NCBI RefSeq assembly: GCF_016862195.1
Contig: NZ_BOMM01000056.1
Location: 62,001 to 126,000, forward strand
Reading direction: 5' to 3'
DNA from: Paractinoplanes ferrugineus
Lineage (GTDB): Bacteria > Actinomycetota > Actinomycetes > Mycobacteriales > Micromonosporaceae
DNA: 64,000 bases
Both the position numbers and the translations under genes were made by a program. Under the pieces are notes generated by a model, which ran no database searches, was not told the origin of the DNA, and worked only from the letters and a program-made list of their open reading frames with translations. Shown here in pieces: positions 17,031-24,474 of the stretch (position 1 is the stretch's first letter; each line of letters opens with the position of its first letter).

Positions 17031-17244
17031 CCTCGCCACTCGGCCACCCCCGAGTGTGAGCCCGGACGGCCGTTCGGGTAAATTCGGCCAGCCCGGACGG
17101 TTGGAAACAACTGCCGACCGTCGAGCAACACGCAACTGACAGCGTCCTCGATTTATCTCAGAAAACGTGCAGGATTGCCGAGTCCGCCGCCACGGATTTA
17201 ACCCGCGGCTAAGGACTAAGCAACCCCACGATCCTGGAGCTTGT
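17031..17244 (+). other. Long 5' leader with hairpin
   Basis: The presumed leader contains CACTCGG (17037-17043) pairing with CCGAGTG (17050-17056) over a 6-base loop, and a GC-rich repeat in which GCCCGGACGG occurs twice (near 17070 and 17093). No known riboswitch class was recognised. GGAG at 17236-17239 is the ribosome site. A regulatory RNA is possible but unproven. Confidence 0.3.
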
Positions 17245-18075
17245 GTGTCCGTCGACGACATCCTTGGCAGCGACCGATCCACGGAACTCACCGTGCCGCG
17301 AGCGCCGGTCCGTGCAGGCGACAGCAGTCGCCCGCGGGTCAGTGTCGTGATCCCGGCCATGAACGAAGCCCGGAACCTTCCGCATGTTCTGGGGCACATG
17401 CCGAAAGACATCGACGAGATCATCCTCGTCGACGGCAACTCGGTCGACGACACCATCGCCGTCGCCGAGGCCAACTGGCCGGGCATCAAGATCGTGAAGC
17501 AGGCCCGCCGCGGCAAGGGCAACGCCCTCGCCGCCGGCTTCGCCGCCTGCACCGGCGACTACATCGTCATGATCGACGCGGACGGGTCGATGGACCCGCG
17601 CGAGATCCCCCGCTTCACCGCGGCTCTCGACGCCGGCGCGGCCTACGCCAAGGGCAGCCGGTTCGCCGAGGGTGGCGGCAGCGACGACATCACCGCCCTG
17701 CGCCGGGTCGGCAACTGGGGCCTGAACTACATGACGAACGTGCTGTTCCGCACGAGCTTCTCCGACCTCTGCTACGGCTACAACGCGTTCCGCAAGGAGT
17801 GCGTGACCATCTTCGCGCTGCCCGACCACGCCGACACCAGCGGCCCGCGCTGGGGCGACGGTTTCGAGATCGAGACCCTGATCAACACCCGGGTAGCCAA
17901 GGCCCAGGTGCGCATCGACGAGGTCGCCAGCTTCGAATTCCGGCGGATGTTCGGCCAGAGCAACCTGCTCACCTTCCGCGACGGCTTCCGCGTGGTCCGC
18001 ACAATCATGCGCGAGCGCTTCGGCTTCGGCGCCCCGCACGAGGTCCCCGCCGGCCAACCCACCAAAGCCGCGTAA
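17245..18075 (+). CDS. Family 2 glycosyltransferase
   Basis: A 276-residue GT-A fold glycosyltransferase. The start is GTG 17245, five bases after GGAG. The catalytic domain begins at RVSVVIPAMNEARNLPHVL, then the nucleotide-binding DEIILVDGNSVDDT, the DxD-like metal motif MIDADGSMD and KGSRFAEGGGSDD. It has no C-terminal membrane segments. It resembles dolichol-/polyprenyl-phosphate mannosyl- or glucosyltransferases and secondary-metabolite GT2 enzymes; donor and acceptor are not determinable. It ends in a strong terminator, so it is separate from the repeat-protein operon that follows, though both may serve surface glycan assembly. Confidence 0.9.
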   Translation: MSVDDILGSDRSTELTVPRAPVRAGDSSRPRVSVVIPAMNEARNLPHVLGHMPKDIDEIILVDGNSVDDTIAVAEANWPGIKIVKQARRGKGNALAAGFAACTGDYIVMIDADGSMDPREIPRFTAALDAGAAYAKGSRFAEGGGSDDITALRRVGNWGLNYMTNVLFRTSFSDLCYGYNAFRKECVTIFALPDHADTSGPRWGDGFEIETLINTRVAKAQVRIDEVASFEFRRMFGQSNLLTFRDGFRVVRTIMRERFGFGAPHEVPAGQPTKAA

Positions 18076-18088
18076 CTACACACACCGA

Positions 18089-18119
18089 GGCCGTCCGGCG
18101 ACATGCCGGACGGCCTTTT
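18089..18119 (+). terminator. Rho-independent terminator
   Basis: GGCCGTCCGGC (18089-18099) and GCCGGACGGCC (18105-18115) pair perfectly around a 5-base loop and are followed by TTTT. It lies 14 bases after the glycosyltransferase stop and is the most classical terminator in the window. Confidence 0.92.
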
Positions 18120-18499
18120 CGTCCGGGAATCGCGAGTTGCCTGCCTTGTCCATATCTGCGACTGCGTCTCCCCAGCGAACGGAGGCTGGCCAAAGCGGCA
18201 AATTCCACAGACCATTGCGGTCGACCCACACTGCCGACCGGCGCGGAACGCTGGACCTAGGGCGCTGCGCCCGACCCGGTGCGGGACGGGAGAATTGGCT
18301 CGCCCGATCATGCGTGAGCAGCGCCGCTCCCGCAAGAGGCCCCAGCCCACGTTCAGCCGGATGGCGTACGGTCGCTGACCGGTCCCAGGCCCGCCCACCG
18401 ATGCCCTCGACAGGAGTTTCGACCTCGTGAACCACCGCCGCTGTTACCGTGATGGCATCTCCCAGGCGATGCTGTCCCGGCTCGAGAAGGCGGTGCGCC
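18120..18499. other. Intergenic stretch without a supported gene
   Basis: Short overlapping frames on both strands lack ribosome sites and recognisable products. A small GGGCGCTGCGCCC palindrome lies near 18261. The promoter of the repeat-protein operon should be here, but no convincing pair of boxes was found. Confidence 0.5.
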
Positions 18500-20500
18500 G
18501 TGGGCGCTGAGAACCGGCCCGCCGGCCGCGTCTACGGCAGCTCGCAGCCCCACGACTCCGACGACGAGCCCGCCGCGGCCAACGGATCGCACCCGCAACA
18601 ACAGACCCCCGGCAACGTGTACGGCGGCGCCCAGCCCTCCTCGGCCGCCCAGTCCCCCTCGGCCGCCCCGCCCTCCTCGGCCGCCCAGTCCCACCCGGCC
18701 ACCCAGCCCTCCGCCGCACCCGCCCCAGCCGCACCCAAGCCGGGCCTGCCTCAGTCCGCGCCGCCCAAGCCCGCGCCCCCCAAGTCCGGCAGCGTCTACG
18801 GCGGTGCACCCGCGGCGAATCCCGCCGCCCCGCCGCCGGCCGCGCCCGTCTCGGCGCCCAGGCCCGGGAACGTCTACGGCGGCCCGCAGGCCAAGCCCGC
18901 CGAACCGTCGTCCGCGCCCAGGAGCGGCGCCGTCTACGGCGGCGGACCGCAAGCCAGGCCCGCCGAACCGTCATCCGCCCCCAGGAGCGGCGCCGTCTAC
19001 GGCGGCGGACCGCAAGCCAAGCCGGCTGACCCGAAGTCCGGCAACGTCTACGGCGGCGCGTCGCAGGCGAAGCCCGCCGAGCCGTCATCCGCCGCACCAG
19101 CGTCGGCCGCTCCCAGGTCCAACGGCGTCTACGGCAGCGGACCGCAAGCCAACCCAGCCGCCCCGACGTCCGCCACGCCCAGGTCCGGCAACGTCTACGG
19201 CGGCGGCGCACAGGCCAAGCCCGCCGAACCAACGTCCGCCCCCAGGAGCGGCAGCGTCTACGGCGGCGGACCGCAAGCCACCCCGGCCGAACCGGCCCCC
19301 GCCGCACCCACGTCCGCCGCGCCCACATCCGCAGCGCCCAAGTCCGCTCCACCCAAGGGCGGCAGCGTCTACGGCGGGTCCCGAAGCAGGCCGGCCGAAT
19401 CCACGTCGCCCGCGTCAGAGGACGACGTGAACAGCGGTCCGCAGGCCAAGCCCACGTCCGCCGCCAGGTCCGGTGGCGTCTATGGGGGGAGCCAGTCGAG
19501 GACCGACCAACAGCCGGCGATGCCCGACTTCGTCTCGCCGACCGTCTCGGTGCCGGCAGTGCCTGGCCGGCCGACGTCCGGCTCGGCGCCGGGTAAGCCG
19601 GCCGCCCGGGTCTACGGCGCGCCGCAACCGAAGGCCGACGAGGCCGAGGCTGCCGAACCCCAGGCCCCCCAGCCTCAGACCGCCGAACCGAGGGCAGCCG
19701 AACCGAGGGCCACAGGACTCAGGGCCGCCGAACCGATGGGCGCCGACCCGAGGGCCGGCGGACCGAGGACCGACGGACCGAGGACCGACGGACCGAGGAC
19801 CGACGGACCCGGAGGTGCCGACCGGGCGGGGACGAAGGTCGACGCCACGACGGCGATGCCGCCCGTGGTTCCGGCTGACTCGAGGACGGCTGGGAAGAAC
19901 GCAGCCGGCCCGAAGTCGGCCGCGAACAAGGTGGCCGAGACGGGGCTGGCTGAAATAGGGCTGGCTGAGACGAAGCCGGCCAAGACAGGATTGGCTGAGA
20001 CAGAGCCGGCCGAGACGAGGTCCGCCGGGGTCAAGGCGAAGAAGGGCAAGAAGAAGCCGGCGGCGCCGCCGGAGCAGGCGATGACGGAGATTCTGCGCGC
20101 TGATGCGCCGGACCTCACCGAGGTGCTGGTGGTCGACGAGCCGCCACCGAATCCCACGCATGCGGTTCAGACGCGCAACGCCGCGATCGCGGCCCTGATC
20201 GTGTCGGTGGTGGTGGCCTTGAGCACGGGGGCCGACCTGCATTATCCGGGTCGCATGGCGTTCACCGTACTGTTCGCCGGGTTTGTGTCGGGGTGGGTCG
20301 CGGTGGCCTACATCCGGTTCCGGGAGCGGCTTGTCGAGATCGTCGCGTCGGTGGCGTTGAGTGCGTCGATGGGCATCATTCTGGCGATGACCCAGCTGCA
20401 GACCCACCTGTGGCATTCGCGGATCTGGGTCACCGCGTGGGCCGTGCTGGCCGCCGGCGCCGCCATCCCGCACATTCTCCGGAAGGGCCGTGACCTGTGA
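18500..20500 (+). CDS. VYG-repeat, Pro/Ala-rich protein with C-terminal membrane domain
   Basis: A 666-residue protein from GTG 18500, with GAGAAGG about 9 bases upstream. Residues ~1-375 carry 13 copies of a Val-Tyr-Gly motif (mostly VYGG) spaced about 15-35 residues apart in Pro/Ala/Ser/Gln-rich linkers such as GPQAKPAEPSSAPRSG. A second repeat zone (AEPRA and RTDGP units, about 395-440) and a third (ETGLAE/ETEPAE units, about 475-510) follow. A Lys-rich patch precedes ~110 hydrophobic C-terminal residues with three to four membrane helices (about 555-655). It looks like a long disordered, presumably cytoplasmic arm anchored in the membrane. The stop overlaps the start of the polytopic protein (GTGA). 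No known family; a scaffold for a membrane glycan machine is a guess. Confidence 0.8.
   Translation: MGAENRPAGRVYGSSQPHDSDDEPAAANGSHPQQQTPGNVYGGAQPSSAAQSPSAAPPSSAAQSHPATQPSAAPAPAAPKPGLPQSAPPKPAPPKSGSVYGGAPAANPAAPPPAAPVSAPRPGNVYGGPQAKPAEPSSAPRSGAVYGGGPQARPAEPSSAPRSGAVYGGGPQAKPADPKSGNVYGGASQAKPAEPSSAAPASAAPRSNGVYGSGPQANPAAPTSATPRSGNVYGGGAQAKPAEPTSAPRSGSVYGGGPQATPAEPAPAAPTSAAPTSAAPKSAPPKGGSVYGGSRSRPAESTSPASEDDVNSGPQAKPTSAARSGGVYGGSQSRTDQQPAMPDFVSPTVSVPAVPGRPTSGSAPGKPAARVYGAPQPKADEAEAAEPQAPQPQTAEPRAAEPRATGLRAAEPMGADPRAGGPRTDGPRTDGPRTDGPGGADRAGTKVDATTAMPPVVPADSRTAGKNAAGPKSAANKVAETGLAEIGLAETKPAKTGLAETEPAETRSAGVKAKKGKKKPAAPPEQAMTEILRADAPDLTEVLVVDEPPPNPTHAVQTRNAAIAALIVSVVVALSTGADLHYPGRMAFTVLFAGFVSGWVAVAYIRFRERLVEIVASVALSASMGIILAMTQLQTHLWHSRIWVTAWAVLAAGAAIPHILRKGRDL
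18525..19635 (+). repeat. Degenerate repeats encoding VYG motifs
   Basis: The core GTCTACGGCGGC recurs about every 60-90 bases through the first part of the coding region, with longer near-identical blocks around 18915-19020 (AGGAGCGGCGCCGTCTACGG twice). Spacing is always in frame. Recent internal duplication is likely for the closest copies. Confidence 0.8.
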
Positions 20501-22275
20501 CCGTCTATGCCGCAACCGGACCGCGGGCGGACACGGCCGCCAAGCCGGCCCCCGCCCCCGCCACCGGGCACGCCTGGCGTGACCGGGACACCCTGATCGC
20601 CGCCGGCACCACCCTGCTCGGGGTGATCCTCTGGGTGGTCGGCGCGATCATGACCAACCCGCGCAACGCGAACGGCTGGGGCCTGGCGTCGGTGTTGCCG
20701 TGGCCGGTGTGGGCCGGCCTGGTCCTGACCGCGGGCGGTTTGGCCTGGGCGATCCACCATCGGCTGGCGCGGGAGCAGCTGGGCGTCACGCTCGGCCTCC
20801 TGATCTTCCAGATGTTCGGCCTGCCGCCGCTCGTCGAGGGCTGGGCGCGGACCAGTACGGCCTGGGTGCACCTGGGCTTCATCGATCAGTACGCGGTGTT
20901 CGGCGAGAGCGCCAAGAACATCGACGCGCGGTTCAGCTGGCCCGGCTTCTTCTCCTGGTGGGGCATGCTGACCGACGCGATCGGGGCGCAGCGGGTCGCC
21001 CAGGTCGCCAACTGGTGGCCGCTCGCGTGCGCGCTTCTCACGGCGGCGCTGATCTGGCGGCTGGCGCGGGCGCTGGACGTCTCCTATCGCGGTGCCTGGT
21101 ACGCGGCGGCGCTGGCCAGCGTGCTGAACTGGATCGAGCAGGACTACTTCTCGCCGCAGTCGGTGGGCTTCATGCTCTCGCTGGCCGTGGTGGTGCTGCT
21201 GCTGGCCGAGCCGCAACAGCGCCGGGCCCGGGAGCGTGTCGGCAGCCTCGTGCTGGTCGCGATCTTCGAGATGGCGATCGTGGTTACCCACCAGCTGACC
21301 CCGTTCATGCTGGGTGCGCAGCTGGTCGTCCTCCTGATCGCGCGGCGCAAGGTACGCGCGGTCAAGGGCGTGTGGACCGCGATCGTCGTGCTGGCCGCGT
21401 CGCTGCTGACGTGGTTCGTGCTGGGGGCGCACGAGTTCTGGTCGGGTCAGGCGCTCAAGCTGCTCACCGACAACTTCGGCGACGTCGGGGCGTCGGTCGG
21501 CGTCAACCTCACCGACCGCATCGTCTCGGTCGACGAGGGCATCGCGGTGATCCGCAAGCTGCGCATCGTCTACTTCCTCGGCACCCTGCTGCTGGGCGCG
21601 ATCGGGCTGTTGCTGCGGCTACGGCGTACGAAAGCGGGTTGGCGCCTCTGGAGGGCCGACCGCTCGTTCTGGTTGCCCGCCCTGCTGATCGCGGCGCCGT
21701 TCCCGGCGGTGGTGCAGAGCTACGGCGGCGAGCTGTTCCTGAGGGTCGCGCTGTTCGCCATGCCGGTGTGTGCGGTCATGGGTGGCGAGGCGCTCGACCG
21801 GCTCAGCTCGTGGAAGCCGAAGCTGGCCGTCGTGCCGATCGCCGCGCTGGCCGTGCTGTCGTGCGCGCTGGTGCTGGTGCGCGGCGGTAACGACGGGTTC
21901 GCGTACATCTCCGGCAACGAGGTCAAGATCGTGGACGCGGCGGTGGCGGCGACGCCCCGGAACGGCGTCCTGATGTTCGCCCGCGACCAGGGCCCGGAAC
22001 GGCCCGAGGGGGTGACCACGATCCAGTGGGCGTCGGTCGGCGGCGTGTGCGGCGAGCAGGTCGCCCTCAGTGACTGCGCGGGACAGCAGAACGCCGACAC
22101 GGTGGTGGTGACGCGGTCGATGGTCAAGTGGGGTCAGCTCGGTGAGGGCATGCCGGCCGACTGGGCCCAGTTGGAGATCACCAAGATGGTCAGCGACGGC
22201 TTCTACCGCGTACTGACCCAGAACAGCGACGGCATCGTGCTGGTCCGCACGAACACGGAGGCCACGACCAATTGA
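20497..22275 (+). CDS. Polytopic membrane protein, glycosyltransferase-like
   Basis: A 592-residue protein with about 12 hydrophobic helices and a ~130-residue soluble C-terminal part. Start GTG overlaps the upstream stop. A loop after the third or fourth helix contains charged and aromatic residues (FIDQYAVFGESAKNIDARFSW), and another reads NWIEQDYFSPQSVGF. The Asp/Glu-bearing first loops and length resemble polyprenyl-phosphate-dependent GT-C glycosyltransferases or polysaccharide polymerases, but no diagnostic motif was identified. The C-terminal region (GNEVKIVDAAVAATP onward) would lie outside. It sits between a repeat scaffold-like protein and a secreted glycosidase, which supports a role in exopolysaccharide assembly. 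Confidence 0.75.
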   Translation: MTVYAATGPRADTAAKPAPAPATGHAWRDRDTLIAAGTTLLGVILWVVGAIMTNPRNANGWGLASVLPWPVWAGLVLTAGGLAWAIHHRLAREQLGVTLGLLIFQMFGLPPLVEGWARTSTAWVHLGFIDQYAVFGESAKNIDARFSWPGFFSWWGMLTDAIGAQRVAQVANWWPLACALLTAALIWRLARALDVSYRGAWYAAALASVLNWIEQDYFSPQSVGFMLSLAVVVLLLAEPQQRRARERVGSLVLVAIFEMAIVVTHQLTPFMLGAQLVVLLIARRKVRAVKGVWTAIVVLAASLLTWFVLGAHEFWSGQALKLLTDNFGDVGASVGVNLTDRIVSVDEGIAVIRKLRIVYFLGTLLLGAIGLLLRLRRTKAGWRLWRADRSFWLPALLIAAPFPAVVQSYGGELFLRVALFAMPVCAVMGGEALDRLSSWKPKLAVVPIAALAVLSCALVLVRGGNDGFAYISGNEVKIVDAAVAATPRNGVLMFARDQGPERPEGVTTIQWASVGGVCGEQVALSDCAGQQNADTVVVTRSMVKWGQLGEGMPADWAQLEITKMVSDGFYRVLTQNSDGIVLVRTNTEATTN

Positions 22276-22505
22276 TCCAGGCGCTGAACATCATGTCCGG
22301 CATCCTGTTCGTACTGGTGCTGGCGACCGCGCTCGGCCGCGGCATCGTGGCCGAGCTGGACGGCAATCCGGCCGGCAACACGCCGCCGGTGACCGTACGG
22401 GGCAGGCAGTTCCACGTGATCGCCAAGATCATGCTGATCGTGCTGCTGGCCGCCCTGGCCGTCTGTCTGTTCCTGCGGATGTATGTCGAACTCCGCCACC
22501 GCTGA
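22272..22505 (+). CDS. Small membrane protein, 77 aa
   Basis: A short protein with two hydrophobic helices (about 8-26 and 52-70) separated by a polar loop containing NPAGNTPPVTVRG. It starts at a TTG overlapping the preceding stop (TTGA); an ATG eight codons later is an alternative. The gene overlaps the following glycosidase by 23 bases. The tight overlaps on both sides make it a genuine operon member. No family recognised; probably an accessory subunit of the neighbouring membrane protein. Confidence 0.65.
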   Translation: MIQALNIMSGILFVLVLATALGRGIVAELDGNPAGNTPPVTVRGRQFHVIAKIMLIVLLAALAVCLFLRMYVELRHR

Positions 22506-23679
22506 CCGCGTCCGGAAGGTGCTCGTCGTTGCGTTGTCACTGGCCGTACTCAATGCCCTGCCCGCGGCGGCCAAGGTGACGCCGCGTCATCCTGGCCCGG
22601 TGCTCGGGGTCTCGCACACGCAGTTCACCGCCGACGGGCTGAGCGCCGCCGACCAGCGGGCCCGCGACTACCTGGCGTCCGCGCCGATCGCCGGCAACCA
22701 GCACATCATGGGCTGGGGCGCGCTCAACCCGGAGCCGGCCCCGGGCGTCTTCGACTGGGCGTCGCTCGATCACCGGATGGAACTGCTCAAGCAGACCACC
22801 GCCGACCCGGTGATCACCCTGTGCTGCGCGCCCGACTGGATGAAGGGCGGCCGGGCCGGGCAGACCGACTGGACCAGGATCGAGGCGCCGCCCGTCGAGA
22901 AGCACTTCGACGACTTCGCCCGGCTCGCCGGCGCGGTGGCGGCGCGGTACCCGTACGTGCGTAATTTTCTGGTCTGGAATGAACTCAAGGGTTTTTTCGA
23001 CCTTGATCGGAACACCTGGGACATCGAGGCCTACACCCGGCTCTACAACAAGGTCTACCTGGCGGTCAAGAAAGCGAACCCGCAGGCCCGGATCGGTGGC
23101 CCCTACATGGTGATGATCTCGTGGGCCGAGGACCGTTCGTCGATGAGCGGCCCGTGGGGCGGCGTCGAGCAGCGGATCGTCGACTCGATCGACTACTGGA
23201 TGCGGCACAAGGTCGGCGCCGACTTCATCGTGGTGGACGGCTCGAACGCGACCCGCGACGAGAAGCTGCCCGGCGGGGACGCGGCGGCCACCCAGAAGTT
23301 CGCCGACATCACCCGCCAGCTCTACCGACGCACCGGCCTACCGGTGTGGTGGGCGGAGATCTACCCCGAGGTCGAGGACGACAGCCTGCCCGCCGACTCG
23401 CCACGCCGCGCCGCGATCACGCTGCTGGCGCTGGCCCGGATGGTCGAGGCGGGCGCCGAGAAGATCCTGCTGTGGCAACCGCAGGCCGATGACGGCTTCG
23501 ACTCGGTCGCGCTCTGGAGCGACACCCGCGTGACCGACGGTGGCCGGCCACTGCCACTGGCCGCCGCTTTCGCGTGGCTGGCCCGGGCGGCGGAGGCGGG
23601 CCGCCCGGTCACCTCCGAGTTCGACGGCCGGAGCGTCCGCGTCAGCGACGGCCGTAGCAGCGTGTCGATCTCCTTCTAG
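22483..23679 (+). CDS. Secreted glycoside hydrolase-like protein (clan-A type)
   Basis: A 398-residue protein with a signal peptide (about 10-30, ending PAAA). It has the TIM-barrel landmarks of clan GH-A enzymes such as GH39 and GH5: the acid/base motif NFLVWNELKG (Glu about residue 167), GGPYMVMISW and a likely nucleophile in PVWWAEIYPE. The final strands (EKILLWQPQADDG, AFAWLARAAEAG) also fit. It should cleave a glycoside outside the cell, and its operon context suggests trimming or editing of an exported polysaccharide. Substrate unknown. Its TAG stop shares CTAG with the stop of the convergent minus-strand remnant. Confidence 0.8.
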   Translation: MSNSATADRVRKVLVVALSLAVLNALPAAAKVTPRHPGPVLGVSHTQFTADGLSAADQRARDYLASAPIAGNQHIMGWGALNPEPAPGVFDWASLDHRMELLKQTTADPVITLCCAPDWMKGGRAGQTDWTRIEAPPVEKHFDDFARLAGAVAARYPYVRNFLVWNELKGFFDLDRNTWDIEAYTRLYNKVYLAVKKANPQARIGGPYMVMISWAEDRSSMSGPWGGVEQRIVDSIDYWMRHKVGADFIVVDGSNATRDEKLPGGDAAATQKFADITRQLYRRTGLPVWWAEIYPEVEDDSLPADSPRRAAITLLALARMVEAGAEKILLWQPQADDGFDSVALWSDTRVTDGGRPLPLAAAFAWLARAAEAGRPVTSEFDGRSVRVSDGRSSVSISF

Positions 23680-24279
23680 GGAATGTAGAACAAACCGTCC
23701 GAAACGACGTTCGACCCCGGCGCGACCACGGCCACGGTGTGTCTACCCGGGGCCAGACTGCGGACCCACAGCGCCGCCGACCGCCCGGTGAACGTCCAGG
23801 TCAGCTTTGCGTTCTTGGCACCGGCGACGAGCGCCTTGCCGCCCAGACAAGACCCACCGGACCGCGACGACCATTTACCTGAGCGTTTGGCCGAGCTCTC
23901 CGCGACGGGCACGGCCCGGCCAATCCTTCGCCGAGATCGTGAACGTGGTCGTGGTGTTCGGCCGCACTCCACTGTTCCACGAGGTCGACGTCACGGACAG
24001 TGCGGCCTTCGCCGGTGCGGTCCCGTTCAGCGACCCGACACGCACGTCATCGGCGGCCCGATAAGTCAACGTCACCGGCGCGTACGCGGTCGAACAGGTT
24101 CCGCCCTCGCAGCACGACACCGGGCGCCCCGGGAACGTCGGCGTCGTCACGTCCCCGAACACCCGGGCGGCGTCGGTGACGGCAGTCGCCCCGTACAGCT
24201 GAATGGCCCTGACCTCGTGACTCGGAGTAGCCGCCGCCGATGGACAGCTTCCGAACCACGCCTCGACAGTCGCCGATCT
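23676..24279 (-). pseudogene. Frameshifted remnant of a secreted protein
   Basis: On the minus strand one frame reads from about 24279 (SATVEAWFGSCPSAAATP, later VRAIQLYGATAVTDAARVFGD and SLNGTAPAKAALSVTSTSW) to a stop near 23880. The same protein continues in another frame from about 23915 (AVPVAESSAKRSGKW) to the stop at 23676 (SLAPGRHTVAVVAPG). One base gained or lost near 23905-23915 would join them. No start codon or signal peptide remains upstream, where a stop lies just before 24279, so the 5' part is also gone. The beta-rich, Thr/Ser-rich sequence looks like a LamG or Ig-like region of an extracellular enzyme. A sequencing error is an alternative for the frameshift but not for the missing N-terminus. 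Confidence 0.6.
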
Positions 24280-24391
24280 TCATGGAAAAGGGGCCGTCAG
24301 CCGCGGAGACAAGACCGCCGGCCGCGAAATGAGGCCACCGGCCACGAGGGTGGAGGCCGCCCGGTCTTGTTGATCTTCCGGAGGAGCGAAG

Positions 24392-24434
24392 CCGATCGGC
24401 GGTCGCCGGGGGCAAGCGGGCGACCGCCGATCGG
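24392..24434 (-). terminator. Perfect 16-bp hairpin after the ABC exporter operon
   Basis: CCGATCGGCGGTCGCC (24392-24407) pairs perfectly with GGCGACCGCCGATCGG (24419-24434) around an 11-base loop, about 40 bases past the permease stop. Between them, CTACTCGGTGCCG occurs twice (about 24442 and 24475), so the last codons and stop of the permease appear duplicated downstream of the gene. Confidence 0.8.
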
Positions 24435-24474
24435 GGCTCATCTACTCGGTGCCGGCAATGGCACCGGGCCGCAC

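Noticed and set aside
17150..17244. Cyclic di-AMP (ydaO-type) riboswitch
   Set aside because: A GCCGAGTCCG-like stretch recalled the start of that motif, but the rest of the consensus is not found before the start codon.
18500..19640. CRISPR array or mobile-element repeats
   Set aside because: The repeats are degenerate, in frame, of varying spacing and encode VYG motifs; there are no uniform spacers, no cas genes and no terminal inverted repeats.
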